DNA from: Oceanobacillus oncorhynchi
Lineage (GTDB): Bacteria; Bacillota; Bacilli; Bacillales; Amphibacillaceae
NCBI RefSeq assembly: GCF_000821065.1
Contig: NZ_CDGG01000001.1
Coordinates: 2,666,001 to 2,730,000 of the forward strand
DNA length: 64,000 nucleotides
Direction: 5' to 3'
Shown here: positions 1 to 8,371 of the stretch, piece after piece
Layout of the letters: the number at the start of each line of letters is the position of its first letter
How positions within the stretch are numbered: position 1 is the stretch's first letter
The notes under the pieces: generated by a model
What the model was told of the DNA's origin: nothing
The model's database searches: none
The model's input: only the letters and a program-made list of their open reading frames with translations
Made by a program: the position numbers and the translations under genes

Positions 1-66
1 GACTGCGGTTACTCGCCCCACCGAAAACCATTGCGATTACTCGCCCCATCAAAAACCGTCGCTAGT
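1..66. repeat. Two direct copies of the GGGACTGCG-type intergenic repeat module
   Basis: Two tandem copies of a roughly 30-bp module with core GCGRTTACTCGCCCCAYC are followed by AAAAACCGTCGCTAG. The same module occurs near 29.1-29.25 kb and 58.66-58.85 kb in this window, each time as an inverted pair. The element may continue to the left of the window. No gene is visible in bases 1-304. Confidence 0.7.
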
Positions 67-174
67 TACTGTTTTCAATCATTATTTCGTGATTTTTATA
101 AGAAAAATAAAGTGTAATTTCTTACTTCAATTTATATAGTCTTATTTTAGATGATTTTCAGCTAAACTGTAATA

Positions 175-221
175 AACCTTCATTTTATCAGTACTCTCGC
201 AAGTCCCGTAAAATGAAGGTT
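175..221 (-). terminator. Stem-loop at the 3' end of the ndh2-eetA-eetB-dmkB operon
   Basis: AACCTTCATTTTA pairs with TAAAATGAAGGTT across a 21-base loop. It lies downstream of dmkB on the minus strand. The trailing T-run in the minus direction is short, so it may be a weak or bidirectional terminator. Confidence 0.55.
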
Positions 222-304
222 TTCATTATATAAAACACCTATAGTTTTTATTTTATTATAGATAACGGTTTGGAAAATTACTATGCAAGTTTCATTGCAG
301 GCCA

Positions 305-1309
305 TTATATTTTCCGCTCCAACAGCATCGCAGTCAATTCATACAAGGTCTCTTTATAATTCCCGACCGGCAGTTTGTTTAAGGATTTTAATGCCTTGTC
401 TGTATACTTCAGGGCAAGCCGCCTGGATTTTTCTATGCCTTTTGTTTTTTCGACAATAGCTAATATCTCCATTAATTCTTCATCTGTTAAATCAGCTTTC
501 TTATCTAAATAAGGATGTAATTGCTCTGGCTGTTCACGTAATGCGTAAATCAGCGGCAGGGTATACACGCCTTGACGAATATCTGCAAGCGTAGGTTTTC
601 GCATGGTGTTGAAATCACCTTTAAAGTCTAGTATGTCATCGATAATCTGAAAGGCCATGCCAATATAGTGCCCCATATTCCAGGCGAGCATGGTCTGCCT
701 TCGTGTTGCTTGACTGGTCACTGCTCCTGAATAGCAGCTGACAGCAAAGAGCTGCGCGGTTTTTCCGGAAATACGCGTTAAATAATCTTTGATGCTGGTT
801 CCCTTTTGGTAGCGCGCATGGAGCTGATCCAGTTCCCCTGTGAGAATCTTTTCCATACTGCGCGCATTAAACTCAAGATGTGCTAATGTGCGCGCGTACT
901 TAGATAAAATAGTAAAACAGACACAAAATAAATAATCACCGGAATAGATGGCAAATTGATTGCCCTGCTGGGTATGGATGGTTGGATTTCCGTGACGGAA
1001 GTCTGCTTCATCAATGACATCATCATGGATCAGAGTGGCCATATGCAAGGTTTCCAGTGCTGCGGCAACGGCTATCGACCTTTCTTTTTCCTGATGTGTT
1101 ACGTCCCCAATCTGGGAACATAGAAGCGTATAGGCAGGACGCAATAATTTTCCTCCTGAATAGACCAAATCCTTAATTGTAGCTTCGATTTGTTTATCGT
1201 GGATTTGCAGGTGAGATTCAATCACCTGTAAAACGGATTGTAAATCAGATTGTAAACGGGGATAAGGTTCCCACATTGGATGAACAGGAATAGTTGGAAT
1301 CGCCATCAT
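305..1309 (-). CDS. dmkB: Polyprenyl diphosphate synthase (DmkB/HepT-like)
   Basis: This 334-residue protein is a trans-isoprenyl diphosphate synthase that makes the long prenyl chain of a quinone. It has the GGKLLRP motif near residue 53, the first Asp-rich motif DDVID near residue 97 and the second, DDILD, near residue 225; these bind Mg2+ and diphosphate. I start it at 1309 because GGAGG lies just upstream; an ATG at 1321 would overlap that ribosome site. It is the last gene of the minus-strand arm after ndh2, eetA and eetB. In Listeria the equivalent gene supplies demethylmenaquinone for extracellular electron transfer. The same family serves general menaquinone synthesis as HepT, so the EET assignment rests on its neighbours. 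Confidence 0.85.
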   Translation of the reverse strand: MMAIPTIPVHPMWEPYPRLQSDLQSVLQVIESHLQIHDKQIEATIKDLVYSGGKLLRPAYTLLCSQIGDVTHQEKERSIAVAAALETLHMATLIHDDVIDEADFRHGNPTIHTQQGNQFAIYSGDYLFCVCFTILSKYARTLAHLEFNARSMEKILTGELDQLHARYQKGTSIKDYLTRISGKTAQLFAVSCYSGAVTSQATRRQTMLAWNMGHYIGMAFQIIDDILDFKGDFNTMRKPTLADIRQGVYTLPLIYALREQPEQLHPYLDKKADLTDEELMEILAIVEKTKGIEKSRRLALKYTDKALKSLNKLPVGNYKETLYELTAMLLERKI

Positions 1310-1354
1310 GATAACCTCCATTTAACGAGCATAAGGATTTTTCTGTAGCCAAAG

Positions 1355-1909
1355 CTATGATACTTGATTGGGTTGCGTATATTTCATTTCTTGCAGGTCC
1401 CGGTAATAGTCCAGTTTTTCTACGTGATTTAATAAATAATTAGCTGCCAGACCCATGGCAATGCCTGATAAAATCCCGAAAAAAGATAAAACTGGGAGGT
1501 AGAGAAGTACCGTCCATGTTTGGGCAATCCAGCTGGCAATCGTTAATTGTCCAATATTATGCATAATAGCGCCGGCTACGCTGACTCCAATCAAGCTGAT
1601 TCGGGATGGTCCGAGCTTTTTTACTCCACACATGCCGATAAAGCTTAAAATGGCGCCGGCCGCACTATACATAAAAGAGGAGAGTGTACCTCCCAAGAGG
1701 GTAGCAAGGATAATCCGTATCATCACAACCTTAGACGCATCTTTTGTAGAGAGCGTGTATAACGCCATGCACGTAATAATATTCGCTAAACCGATTTTTG
1801 CACCTGGAGCGATGGCAAAAGGGGAGGGGATGGCTCTTTCTACTAAACTGATAATGACTGCCTGCGCAGCTAATAATGCAATGTATACAAGACGCTGGTT
1901 ATTTGTCAT
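1355..1909 (-). CDS. eetB: EetB-like membrane protein (Gx transporter / heptaprenyl diphosphate synthase component I family)
   Basis: This 184-residue hydrophobic protein has about five membrane segments and belongs to the family annotated as Gx transporter or Hpre_diP_synt_I. The loop with PSPFAIAPGAKIGLANI near residue 25 is typical of the family, which resembles ECF-type S components. The ATG at 1909 is preceded by GGGAGGG at good spacing; an in-frame upstream start at 1957 has no ribosome site. It lies between eetA and the prenyl synthase, as in the Listeria EET locus, where EetA and EetB are membrane parts of the electron transfer system. Whether it transports anything is unknown. It could partner the ECF ATPases encoded on the other arm, which is inference. 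Confidence 0.8.
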   Translation of the reverse strand: MTNNQRLVYIALLAAQAVIISLVERAIPSPFAIAPGAKIGLANIITCMALYTLSTKDASKVVMIRIILATLLGGTLSSFMYSAAGAILSFIGMCGVKKLGPSRISLIGVSVAGAIMHNIGQLTIASWIAQTWTVLLYLPVLSFFGILSGIAMGLAANYLLNHVEKLDYYRDLQEMKYTQPNQVS

Positions 1910-1964
1910 CGCCAGACCCTCCCAATCTATTTCCGAACGTGTATATAAGCTGCTCAAAATTGAT

Positions 1965-2381
1965 TTAAGAGCTGATAATCATATCTTCTGTTTCCCCGCT
2001 GTCTGATTGAATCTCGACGACAAGCTTATGAGGCAGGCAGACAATCGTCTGTCCCGGCCTGGAAATATAGCCGGTTCGCACACAGATTTGGTCAGAGCAG
2101 GTAGCACTTTTGATATGAATGCGTTCATTGTCTACTTCAATAATGTTATTGTCATGATCGGATACCTCAATCTCAATTTCTCTGGTTTCGGTATTCCCTG
2201 TCAGCTGGATTTCTTCTACAATTTCATTATCTACTGTAATCACCGCAACGTTTACTGAATCTTCTTCAGCATATTGTGACTGCTGTAAAACAAAGATGCC
2301 AATAGGGAGAAAAGATAGAAGAACCAACAGGATAACAAGAATAACATCCCAAGGTTTCAGCATATGATAGAAATCCTTCAT
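1965..2381 (-). CDS. eetA: EetA-like membrane-anchored NusG domain II protein
   Basis: This 138-residue protein has one N-terminal membrane anchor (WDVILVILLVLLSFLPIGIF) followed by an extracytoplasmic domain of the NusG domain II family (DUF1312). The conserved segment ATCSDQICVRTG and the later PGQTIVCLPHKLVVEI carry the family cysteines. The start is uncertain by two codons: ATG 2381 lies 7 bases after a G-run ribosome site, while ATG 2387 touches it. It is 55 bases after eetB's start in operon order and 74 bases below the ndh2 stop. In Listeria the homologue is needed for ferric iron reduction at the cell surface; its biochemistry is not settled. Confidence 0.82.
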   Translation of the reverse strand: MKDFYHMLKPWDVILVILLVLLSFLPIGIFVLQQSQYAEEDSVNVAVITVDNEIVEEIQLTGNTETREIEIEVSDHDNNIIEVDNERIHIKSATCSDQICVRTGYISRPGQTIVCLPHKLVVEIQSDSGETEDMIISS

Positions 2382-2455
2382 GCCCATCCCCCCTTATAGC
2401 TCATTCAGTAAATATTGACTCATCTCCCCGGCAAAAGCCGGGCTGCCCGATGTTT

Positions 2456-4330
2456 TTATTCACGATCTTTATAGATAGCCTGCTCTTTTCCATACCAGAA
2501 TCTTCCCAGTGTTCTTTGCAGCCATGGAACAGCCCAGTAATCTAAACCAATGGAACGTCCCGAACCATTCATTAAAGCGATAGAAGCAGGGAGTGCCCAG
2601 ATTTGATCCCAGCCGAGCATTGCGGATAAAGTAAACATCATCAGGAATCCGGCACTTGCAGCACTGGCAAGCCAAGTGAAAAGGCCGAATACAATAGCAA
2701 GGCCGATGAATAACTCAATGAAAGTCATAACCTTCTGCATAAAGATAGCTATTTCCGGTGTCGGCAGCATAATCTGCATAAACCATTCAAAAATACCTGG
2801 CATATCACTTAAAATAGGAGTGGCCCATTCTGCACCGCCATCTACCGCTTCACTTGCACTGCTGGTGGTTGTTTGCAGCCATTCAAATGGCATGTTCACG
2901 CTGTTCCCGGTCAGCCAGGAATCTTCTCCGAGTCCCTGAAATAATCGAGAAATACCTGCAGAGCCTGAGGTGACTTCACCCCAAACAGATTCTCCCCAAA
3001 TTTTAGAGGCTGCTTCATCGAGCCAAAAACCGCCGACAAATAATCGCAATGGCAAGCTCCACAAAACATTTCCATATCTGGTAATTGTATCTCTGAAAAT
3101 GTTGCGCTTATCCTTGGTTTGGAAAAATTCATGCATAATATAATGAAACATATAATAGCCGCTTCGTATCCCGAAGAAATAATACAGGTTAACCAAGTGC
3201 TTCATCAGATTAGCCAGCCAGCCGCTTAAACGCAGCCCCATTAAATTCGCCACACCATATCTGGCTCCGATGGAAACCATCGTGCCATGGTATTTCCCTT
3301 CAAATGCTTCTTTTTGGCCATTATCGATTTCCGCAATAATGGATTTAGCAGCTGTCACACCTGTCTGTTCGGCCGCTTCGACAATTTGCGGCGTCGGCTT
3401 GCCTTCCTCTTCTTCAAAATAGGCTAAGTCGCCGATAACATAGACGTTCTCCAAGTTTTCTGCTTCCATATATTCATTTACTTTCAGACGTCCTGCTCTG
3501 GCAGTCGGGATGCCGTAATCTTCTGTATCCGAATTTGCTTTGACCCCGGCTGTCCAAATCAATGTGTGTGTGGAAAGTGTTTCCCCTGATTTAAATACGA
3601 CGCTATCCTCTTTTACTTCAACGATTGGTGAGTTTTTAAGCAAGGTAACGCCTTTTTTATTTAAATACTTTTCTGCTTTATCCGCACTTTTGCGATCCAG
3701 CATGTTTAAAATAGAGGATGCTGCTTCCACAACATAAAGTTGAATTTCACCTTCGTCCAGTTTATTTTCCTTTGCTAAACGGTATTTCCACTCGATAAGC
3801 TCTCCAATCATTTCAATACCGGTAAACCCGGAACCGCAAACTGTAAAGGTGAGCATGGCACGGCGTTTTTCCGGGTCATGTTCTAATGCTGCCCGTTTGA
3901 CGACATCCTCTAAATGATGCCGGATGCGGATTGCATCTTCCCAGGACCAGAGGGTAAAGCCGTTCTCTTTTACACCTGGTGTACCAAAGTCGTTTGCTTC
4001 GCCGCCCATCCCGAGAATAAGGTAGTCATAAGCGAATTCACCGTGTTCCGTGGTGACGGTCTTCGTATCATGATCGACGTTGGTAACATTGTCTGTGACG
4101 AGTTTCACTTTGGTGCGGTTAAATAATTTTCGTAAATCAAATTGAATAGCAGATGGTTCTACCCGGTGTGCAGCTACTTCATGTAATTCTGTCATCATGG
4201 TGTGATAGGAATGTCGATCTATCAGAGTAATAGAAACAGAATCATCACGTTTGTATTTTTTGGCCAGCTTCTTAGCTGCATGCACCCCTGCGTAGCCGGC
4301 GCCAATAATAACAATATTTTTCTCCGCCAT
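2456..4330 (-). CDS. ndh2: Type II NADH dehydrogenase with C-terminal DoxX-like membrane domain (EET Ndh2)
   Basis: This 624-residue protein oxidises NADH and passes electrons to a membrane quinone. The N-terminal 400 residues are a pyridine nucleotide-disulfide flavoprotein: the FAD fold IVIIGAGYAGVHAAKKL at residues 5-21, a second nucleotide site with CGSGFTGIEMIGEL, and the FAD motif VYVIGDLA. After residue 430 a DoxX-like multi-helix membrane domain follows. Ordinary NDH-2 is about 400 residues, so this fusion marks the EET type found in Listeria (Ndh2). The start at 4330 has AAAGGAG upstream. It heads the minus-strand operon and faces apbE across a region with Rex-type operators, which suggests control by the NADH/NAD+ ratio. 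Confidence 0.9.
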   Translation of the reverse strand: MAEKNIVIIGAGYAGVHAAKKLAKKYKRDDSVSITLIDRHSYHTMMTELHEVAAHRVEPSAIQFDLRKLFNRTKVKLVTDNVTNVDHDTKTVTTEHGEFAYDYLILGMGGEANDFGTPGVKENGFTLWSWEDAIRIRHHLEDVVKRAALEHDPEKRRAMLTFTVCGSGFTGIEMIGELIEWKYRLAKENKLDEGEIQLYVVEAASSILNMLDRKSADKAEKYLNKKGVTLLKNSPIVEVKEDSVVFKSGETLSTHTLIWTAGVKANSDTEDYGIPTARAGRLKVNEYMEAENLENVYVIGDLAYFEEEEGKPTPQIVEAAEQTGVTAAKSIIAEIDNGQKEAFEGKYHGTMVSIGARYGVANLMGLRLSGWLANLMKHLVNLYYFFGIRSGYYMFHYIMHEFFQTKDKRNIFRDTITRYGNVLWSLPLRLFVGGFWLDEAASKIWGESVWGEVTSGSAGISRLFQGLGEDSWLTGNSVNMPFEWLQTTTSSASEAVDGGAEWATPILSDMPGIFEWFMQIMLPTPEIAIFMQKVMTFIELFIGLAIVFGLFTWLASAASAGFLMMFTLSAMLGWDQIWALPASIALMNGSGRSIGLDYWAVPWLQRTLGRFWYGKEQAIYKDRE

Positions 4331-4392
4331 TGTATTCACTCCTTTGTAATCAAAATAGATAATGTTAACTTTGTGAAACATTGAACAATTTC

Positions 4393-4420
4393 ATTCTAAC
4401 ATATTCATAAAAAAAGTCTA
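4393..4420 (-). promoter_or_regulatory. Putative sigma-A promoter of the ndh2 operon
   Basis: On the minus strand TAGACT (4420-4415) and the extended -10 TGTTAGAAT (TAGAAT at 4398-4393) are separated by 16 bases. A Rex-like site overlaps just upstream at 4426-4443. Confidence 0.5.
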
Positions 4421-4425
4421 TAGAT

Positions 4426-4443
4426 TTGATAAATAGTTCACAA
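4426..4443. promoter_or_regulatory. Rex-like operator next to the ndh2 promoter
   Basis: TTGATAAATAGTTCACAA matches the Rex consensus TTGTGAAWWWWTTCACAA in 16 of 18 positions, with a perfect right half. It sits just upstream of the inferred ndh2 promoter. Confidence 0.5.
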
Positions 4444-4568
4444 ATTAAAAATAAAATATCAAATAATCAGGTGTGTCATTTTCATGACAAAATCCTTGGT
4501 AATAATAGATTTGTTTGTGTTTTTTATAGACATGATACGAAATAAATTATACAATAAACATGTAATAT

Positions 4569-4586
4569 TTGTGAAATTATTCACAA
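4569..4586. promoter_or_regulatory. Perfect Rex operator between the two EET arms
   Basis: TTGTGAAATTATTCACAA is an exact match to the Gram-positive Rex consensus TTGTGAAWWWWTTCACAA. Rex represses when NADH is low. The site lies about 90 bases upstream of apbE and 240 bases upstream of ndh2, so it could control both arms. Confidence 0.8.
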
Positions 4587-4604
4587 TTAAAATCATACAA
4601 ATAA

Positions 4605-4622
4605 TTGTGAATTAAATCACAT
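4605..4622. promoter_or_regulatory. Second, imperfect Rex-like site upstream of apbE
   Basis: TTGTGAATTAAATCACAT has a perfect left half and two mismatches in the right half relative to the Rex consensus. Its centre is 36 bases from the centre of the perfect site. Confidence 0.5.
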
Positions 4623-4677
4623 GAAAATAATTATTATAGTGTTTATTAACATTCACAAGGGCGAGGGAGGTATGAAA

Positions 4678-5730
4678 ATGAAGAAACAAATTGGTATCTC
4701 ACTGATGCTGCTGATGCTGATTATTGCAGGCTGTTCTAAAAATGCCGATTCATCAAGCGATGCATCATCATTAATCAGCAATCCATATAGTGAGACAGAA
4801 TTTTTACTGGGAACAGTTATCACGATAAAGGTGTATGACAAGGATAAAGAGCCGGCGTTAGATAAGGTGTTTGACCGAATTGAAGTATTGGAACAGCAAA
4901 TGACTGCCAATGAAGCTGGGTCGGAAGTGGCTGAAATCAATGAACAGGCCGGAAAAGACCCTGTCGAGGTGTCAGAGGATGTATGGCAGGTGATTAAGCA
5001 AGGAAAGGATTACAGTGAATTGGCAGAGGGCTCCTTTGATATTGCTGTCGGTCCATTAACCAGCCTTTGGAATATCGGGATGGATGATGCAAGAAAACCG
5101 TTGCAGGAGGAAATTGATGACATACTGCCGTTGATTGATTATAAAAAAATAGAACTCGATGAAGCAGAGCAAAGCGTGATGCTGACAGAATCCAGTATGC
5201 GGTTAGACCTGGGAGCAATTGCGAAGGGTTATATTGCTGATGAAGTCATAGAACTGTTAGAGGAGGAAGGGGTCACCACTGCTGTGGTTGATTTAGGAGG
5301 CAATATATATGTTATGGGGAACCAGACATCAGGTGATCCCTGGGTTGTTGGTGTTCAAAATCCATTCTTGCCAATGGGAGAAACTGTTGGCAGATTGACT
5401 GCTTCGAATCAGTCTATCGTTACTTCTGGTATTTATGAACGTTTTTTAGAAGTGGAGGGTGAAATCTATCATCATTTATTAAATCCGCAGACTGGCTATC
5501 CGTTTGAAGGAGAGCTTGCCAGTGTTTCGGTTATCAGTGAGCATTCAATTGACGGGGATGCACTTTCGACACTGCTATATTCAAAAGGGTTAGAGGAAGG
5601 ATTGGACTTTATTCAACAGATGCAGGATGCAGAAGCCATCTTTGTGACAAAGGACAAAAATGTTTATATCACCGATGGATTAGCCGGCAATTTTGAACTG
5701 ACAGATGAGGAATTTACGTTAATAGAATAG
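4678..5730 (+). CDS. apbE: FAD:protein FMN transferase, lipoprotein (ApbE/FmnB)
   Basis: This 350-residue secreted lipoprotein attaches FMN covalently to Thr/Ser of target proteins, using FAD as donor and Mg2+. The signal peptide ends in the lipobox IIAGC (Cys near residue 19). ApbE signatures are TEFLLGTVITIKVY near residue 40, LDLGAIAKGYIAD near 175 and VVDLGGNIYVMG near 203. ATG 4678 is 7 bases from the ribosome site GGGAGG; the upstream ATG 4672 is too close. It opens the plus-strand arm, 16 bases before the prenyltransferase. In Listeria FmnB flavinylates PplA; no protein in this window carries an obvious flavinylation motif (DxxxSGAT type), so its substrate must lie elsewhere or differ. 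Confidence 0.9.
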   Translation: MKKQIGISLMLLMLIIAGCSKNADSSSDASSLISNPYSETEFLLGTVITIKVYDKDKEPALDKVFDRIEVLEQQMTANEAGSEVAEINEQAGKDPVEVSEDVWQVIKQGKDYSELAEGSFDIAVGPLTSLWNIGMDDARKPLQEEIDDILPLIDYKKIELDEAEQSVMLTESSMRLDLGAIAKGYIADEVIELLEEEGVTTAVVDLGGNIYVMGNQTSGDPWVVGVQNPFLPMGETVGRLTASNQSIVTSGIYERFLEVEGEIYHHLLNPQTGYPFEGELASVSVISEHSIDGDALSTLLYSKGLEEGLDFIQQMQDAEAIFVTKDKNVYITDGLAGNFELTDEEFTLIE

Positions 5731-5746
5731 GTGAGGGGAGCGGGCT

Positions 5747-6688
5747 ATGATGACACTGCCTACGTTTTTAAAGCTGGTAGAAATTCGCACCAAATTAGCT
5801 AGTTTATTTCCGTTTTTAATTGGACTATTATTTGTTATCTATCGTTATGATATGTTTGAACCGCTAAACACAGCTATTTTCTTTAGTGCCATGCTGCTGT
5901 TTGATTTAACTACAACGGCTATCAATAATTACATGGATTATAAGAAGGCATTAAGTGATGACTATCGCAGACAATCCAATATTATCGGACAGGAAAATAT
6001 CCCTGAAAAGAGAGTGGTGGCCACGATTATTACCATGCTGGCGATAGCTTCACTATTAGGGATTTGGCTGGTATTTCGTACGGATTTATTTGTGCTGGTT
6101 ATTGGCATGCTTTGTTTTGCGATTGGTATTTTTTATACATTTGGACCGATTCCGCTGTCCCGTATGCCGCTTGGCGAGGTGTTTTCCGGTGTGACGATGG
6201 GATTTGGCATTACATTTCTAGCTATCTATGTCAATGCCGCTAATCAGGGAATAGCCCATTTAGGCTGGACTGGACGCATGATTACCTTTGAAATGGATGT
6301 CCTGCTGCTGCTGGAGATTTTCCTGGTCTCGCTCCCCTGTATACTGACCATTGCGAATATCATGCTGGCAAATAATATCTGCGATCTGGAAGAGGATATT
6401 GCCAATAAGCGTTTTACCCTTCCTTATTATATCGGCAGAAAGCATGCTTTGTTATTATTCCATCTTCTCTATGTACTCACATTTGCAGCGATTGTAACCG
6501 CTGTGCTGCTTCAGGTGCTGCCTGTCTATGCCTTGCTTGTATGCCTGGTGCTGATTCCAATCACGAAAAGCATCAGACGGTTTAGACAAAAGCAGAGTAA
6601 GCTGGAAACTTTTCCATTATCTTTGAAAAATATGATGCTCGTAAATGGAACGATGGCGATTACCTTGCTTGTATCCGTTATTTTGTAA
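5747..6688 (+). CDS. dmkA: UbiA-family prenyltransferase (DmkA/MenA-like)
   Basis: This 313-residue integral membrane protein joins a prenyl chain to a naphthoate ring to make demethylmenaquinone. It has eight to nine hydrophobic segments. The first UbiA Asp motif is seen in NNYMDYKKALSDDYR near residues 62-76, and the second in NNICDLEEDIANKR near residues 207-220. A GAGGGGAG ribosome site precedes the ATG. It follows apbE directly. In Listeria the matching gene, dmkA, makes a quinone dedicated to EET, separate from MenA of aerobic respiration; that role is inferred from context here. Confidence 0.85.
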   Translation: MMTLPTFLKLVEIRTKLASLFPFLIGLLFVIYRYDMFEPLNTAIFFSAMLLFDLTTTAINNYMDYKKALSDDYRRQSNIIGQENIPEKRVVATIITMLAIASLLGIWLVFRTDLFVLVIGMLCFAIGIFYTFGPIPLSRMPLGEVFSGVTMGFGITFLAIYVNAANQGIAHLGWTGRMITFEMDVLLLLEIFLVSLPCILTIANIMLANNICDLEEDIANKRFTLPYYIGRKHALLLFHLLYVLTFAAIVTAVLLQVLPVYALLVCLVLIPITKSIRRFRQKQSKLETFPLSLKNMMLVNGTMAITLLVSVIL

Positions 6689-6710
6689 TCTAGAAGAGAG
6701 GGGTGGAGAA

Positions 6711-7523
6711 ATGTCAACGCCTTGTGTCAACGTAGAAAATGTCTTTTTTCATTATAATCTGCAAAAGCAGGAGGAAACGATAGCAGACCTTTCCTTTACC
6801 GCAGAGCGCGGGGAGTGGCTGGCTGTTGTCGGACATAATGGTTCGGGGAAGTCAACCTTAGCCAGTTTGCTGGTCGGGCTGCGCGCGCCCTCCTCAGGAA
6901 GCATTTATATTAATGGAATCGAGCTGACAGAGGAATCCAAGTGGGAGCTTCGCAGTCATATCGGATTAGTATTTCAAAACCCGGAAAATCAATTTATTGG
7001 AACAACCGTAAAAGACGACGTGGCATTCGCCTTGGAAAATCAGAACATGCCTTATCATGAAATGAAGCAGCGGGTAAATCGTGCGTTGGAAATGGTTGGA
7101 ATGAGCCGCTATGCAGATCATGACCCTTCCCGTTTATCTGGGGGACAGAAGCAGCGCGTCGCTATTGCCGGACTTTTAGCGTTACAGCCTGCCATTATTG
7201 TATTAGACGAAGCCATGGTGATGCTTGACCCTAAAAGCAGACAGGAATTCATGCATTTTTTACATGATTTGCGAAAACAGCAACAGCTGACCATTATTTC
7301 GATAACCCATGATATGAATGAAGCGGAAGCCGCGGATAGAATGCTGGTTTTACAGAAAGGCAGTGTGAAGGAAATAGACAGACCTGCCCAGATTTTTCAA
7401 AGAGAGGATTGGCTGGATGTTCCTTTTATAGAAGCATTGAGAAGAAAATTAAAAGAACGGGGCAGTGCCGTACCTGACCAATATATGACAGAGCAGGAAA
7501 TGATGCGATGGCTATGCAGATAA
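6711..7523 (+). CDS. ECF transporter ATPase (EcfA1-type) in the EET locus
   Basis: This 270-residue ABC ATPase has Walker A GHNGSGKST near residue 44, Q-loop FQNPENQF, signature LSGGQKQR, Walker B IIVLDEA and switch His ITHD. The second Walker B residue is followed by AMVMLDP, the usual EcfA1 pattern. The start at 6711 is supported by GGGGTGGAG; a longer in-frame start upstream lies inside the prenyltransferase gene. Its end overlaps the next ATPase by 16 bases. Energy-coupling factor modules drive vitamin uptake. In the Listeria EET locus such genes are tied to export or supply of flavin for ApbE. Cells usually have a second EcfA1A2T set near ribosomal genes. Confidence 0.85.
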   Translation: MSTPCVNVENVFFHYNLQKQEETIADLSFTAERGEWLAVVGHNGSGKSTLASLLVGLRAPSSGSIYINGIELTEESKWELRSHIGLVFQNPENQFIGTTVKDDVAFALENQNMPYHEMKQRVNRALEMVGMSRYADHDPSRLSGGQKQRVAIAGLLALQPAIIVLDEAMVMLDPKSRQEFMHFLHDLRKQQQLTIISITHDMNEAEAADRMLVLQKGSVKEIDRPAQIFQREDWLDVPFIEALRRKLKERGSAVPDQYMTEQEMMRWLCR

Positions 7524-8371
7524 ATTTACAGGAAGTAACCGCAGATTATCAAGCAGGTCCGATTCGCAGCCCGGAGATATTAAAGTCAATTAGTACAACG
7601 ATAAAGTCAGGCTCCTTTACAGCTGTAGTCGGCCAGACCGGTTCCGGAAAATCAAGCTTATTGAAGCTGATGAATGGATTGCTCCTTCCGAAAAAAGGGG
7701 AGGTAGCTGTCGGCGAAGTAACAATTACGCTGGAAAATGCGAAGCAATCCGTAAAAGAAGCACGGCGAAAAGTGGGGATGGTTTTTCAATTCCCAGAATC
7801 CCAGCTGTTTGCAGAAACGGTGGAAAAAGATATTATGTTCGGACCGATGAATTTTGGAGTGCCTGAAGCAGAGGCGAAGGAGATTGCCCTAGAGGTTATT
7901 GGGCGTGTCGGTTTAGATGCATCTATTTTGTCGAAGTCACCATTCTCTTTGTCCGGCGGTCAAAAACGGTATGTGGCGATGGCGGGAATATTAGCCATGC
8001 GTCCAGATATTCTTGTTTTAGATGAACCTGACGCCGGGCTGGATCCAAAAGGGAAGAAAGAAGTGATGGACCTGATCCATGCCTGGCATAAAGAGCGCGG
8101 ATTAACAACGTTGCTGGTTACCCATGATATGGATGATGCAGCTTATTATGCAGACGAAGTTGTCGTGATGGAGGAAGGCAGAATAGTTTTTCAGGGAGAG
8201 CCTGAGCAATTATTTGCCGATGTATCTGCGGTTCATCAATGGGGACTGGAATTGCCGCAGGCCAGGAAGCTGCAGGTAAAGCTGGAGCAGGAAGCGGGCG
8301 TTACCTTGCCACAGGTTTGTCTGACGCTGGATCAGCTGGCAGATGCTTTAGTAGAGGCGGGATTAGCATGA
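7508..8371 (+). CDS. ECF transporter ATPase (EcfA2-type) in the EET locus
   Basis: This 287-residue ABC ATPase has Walker A GQTGSGKSS near residue 40, FQFPESQLF as Q-loop, signature SLSGGQKRYVAMAG, Walker B ILVLDEPDAGLDP and switch LVTHD. The DEP triplet distinguishes it from the preceding EcfA1-type partner, with which it should form a heterodimer. It overlaps that gene by 16 bases and ecfT by 4 bases (ATGA), which indicates translational coupling. The start could be the ATG at 7508 or 7514. Confidence 0.85.
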   Translation: MAMQINLQEVTADYQAGPIRSPEILKSISTTIKSGSFTAVVGQTGSGKSSLLKLMNGLLLPKKGEVAVGEVTITLENAKQSVKEARRKVGMVFQFPESQLFAETVEKDIMFGPMNFGVPEAEAKEIALEVIGRVGLDASILSKSPFSLSGGQKRYVAMAGILAMRPDILVLDEPDAGLDPKGKKEVMDLIHAWHKERGLTTLLVTHDMDDAAYYADEVVVMEEGRIVFQGEPEQLFADVSAVHQWGLELPQARKLQVKLEQEAGVTLPQVCLTLDQLADALVEAGLA

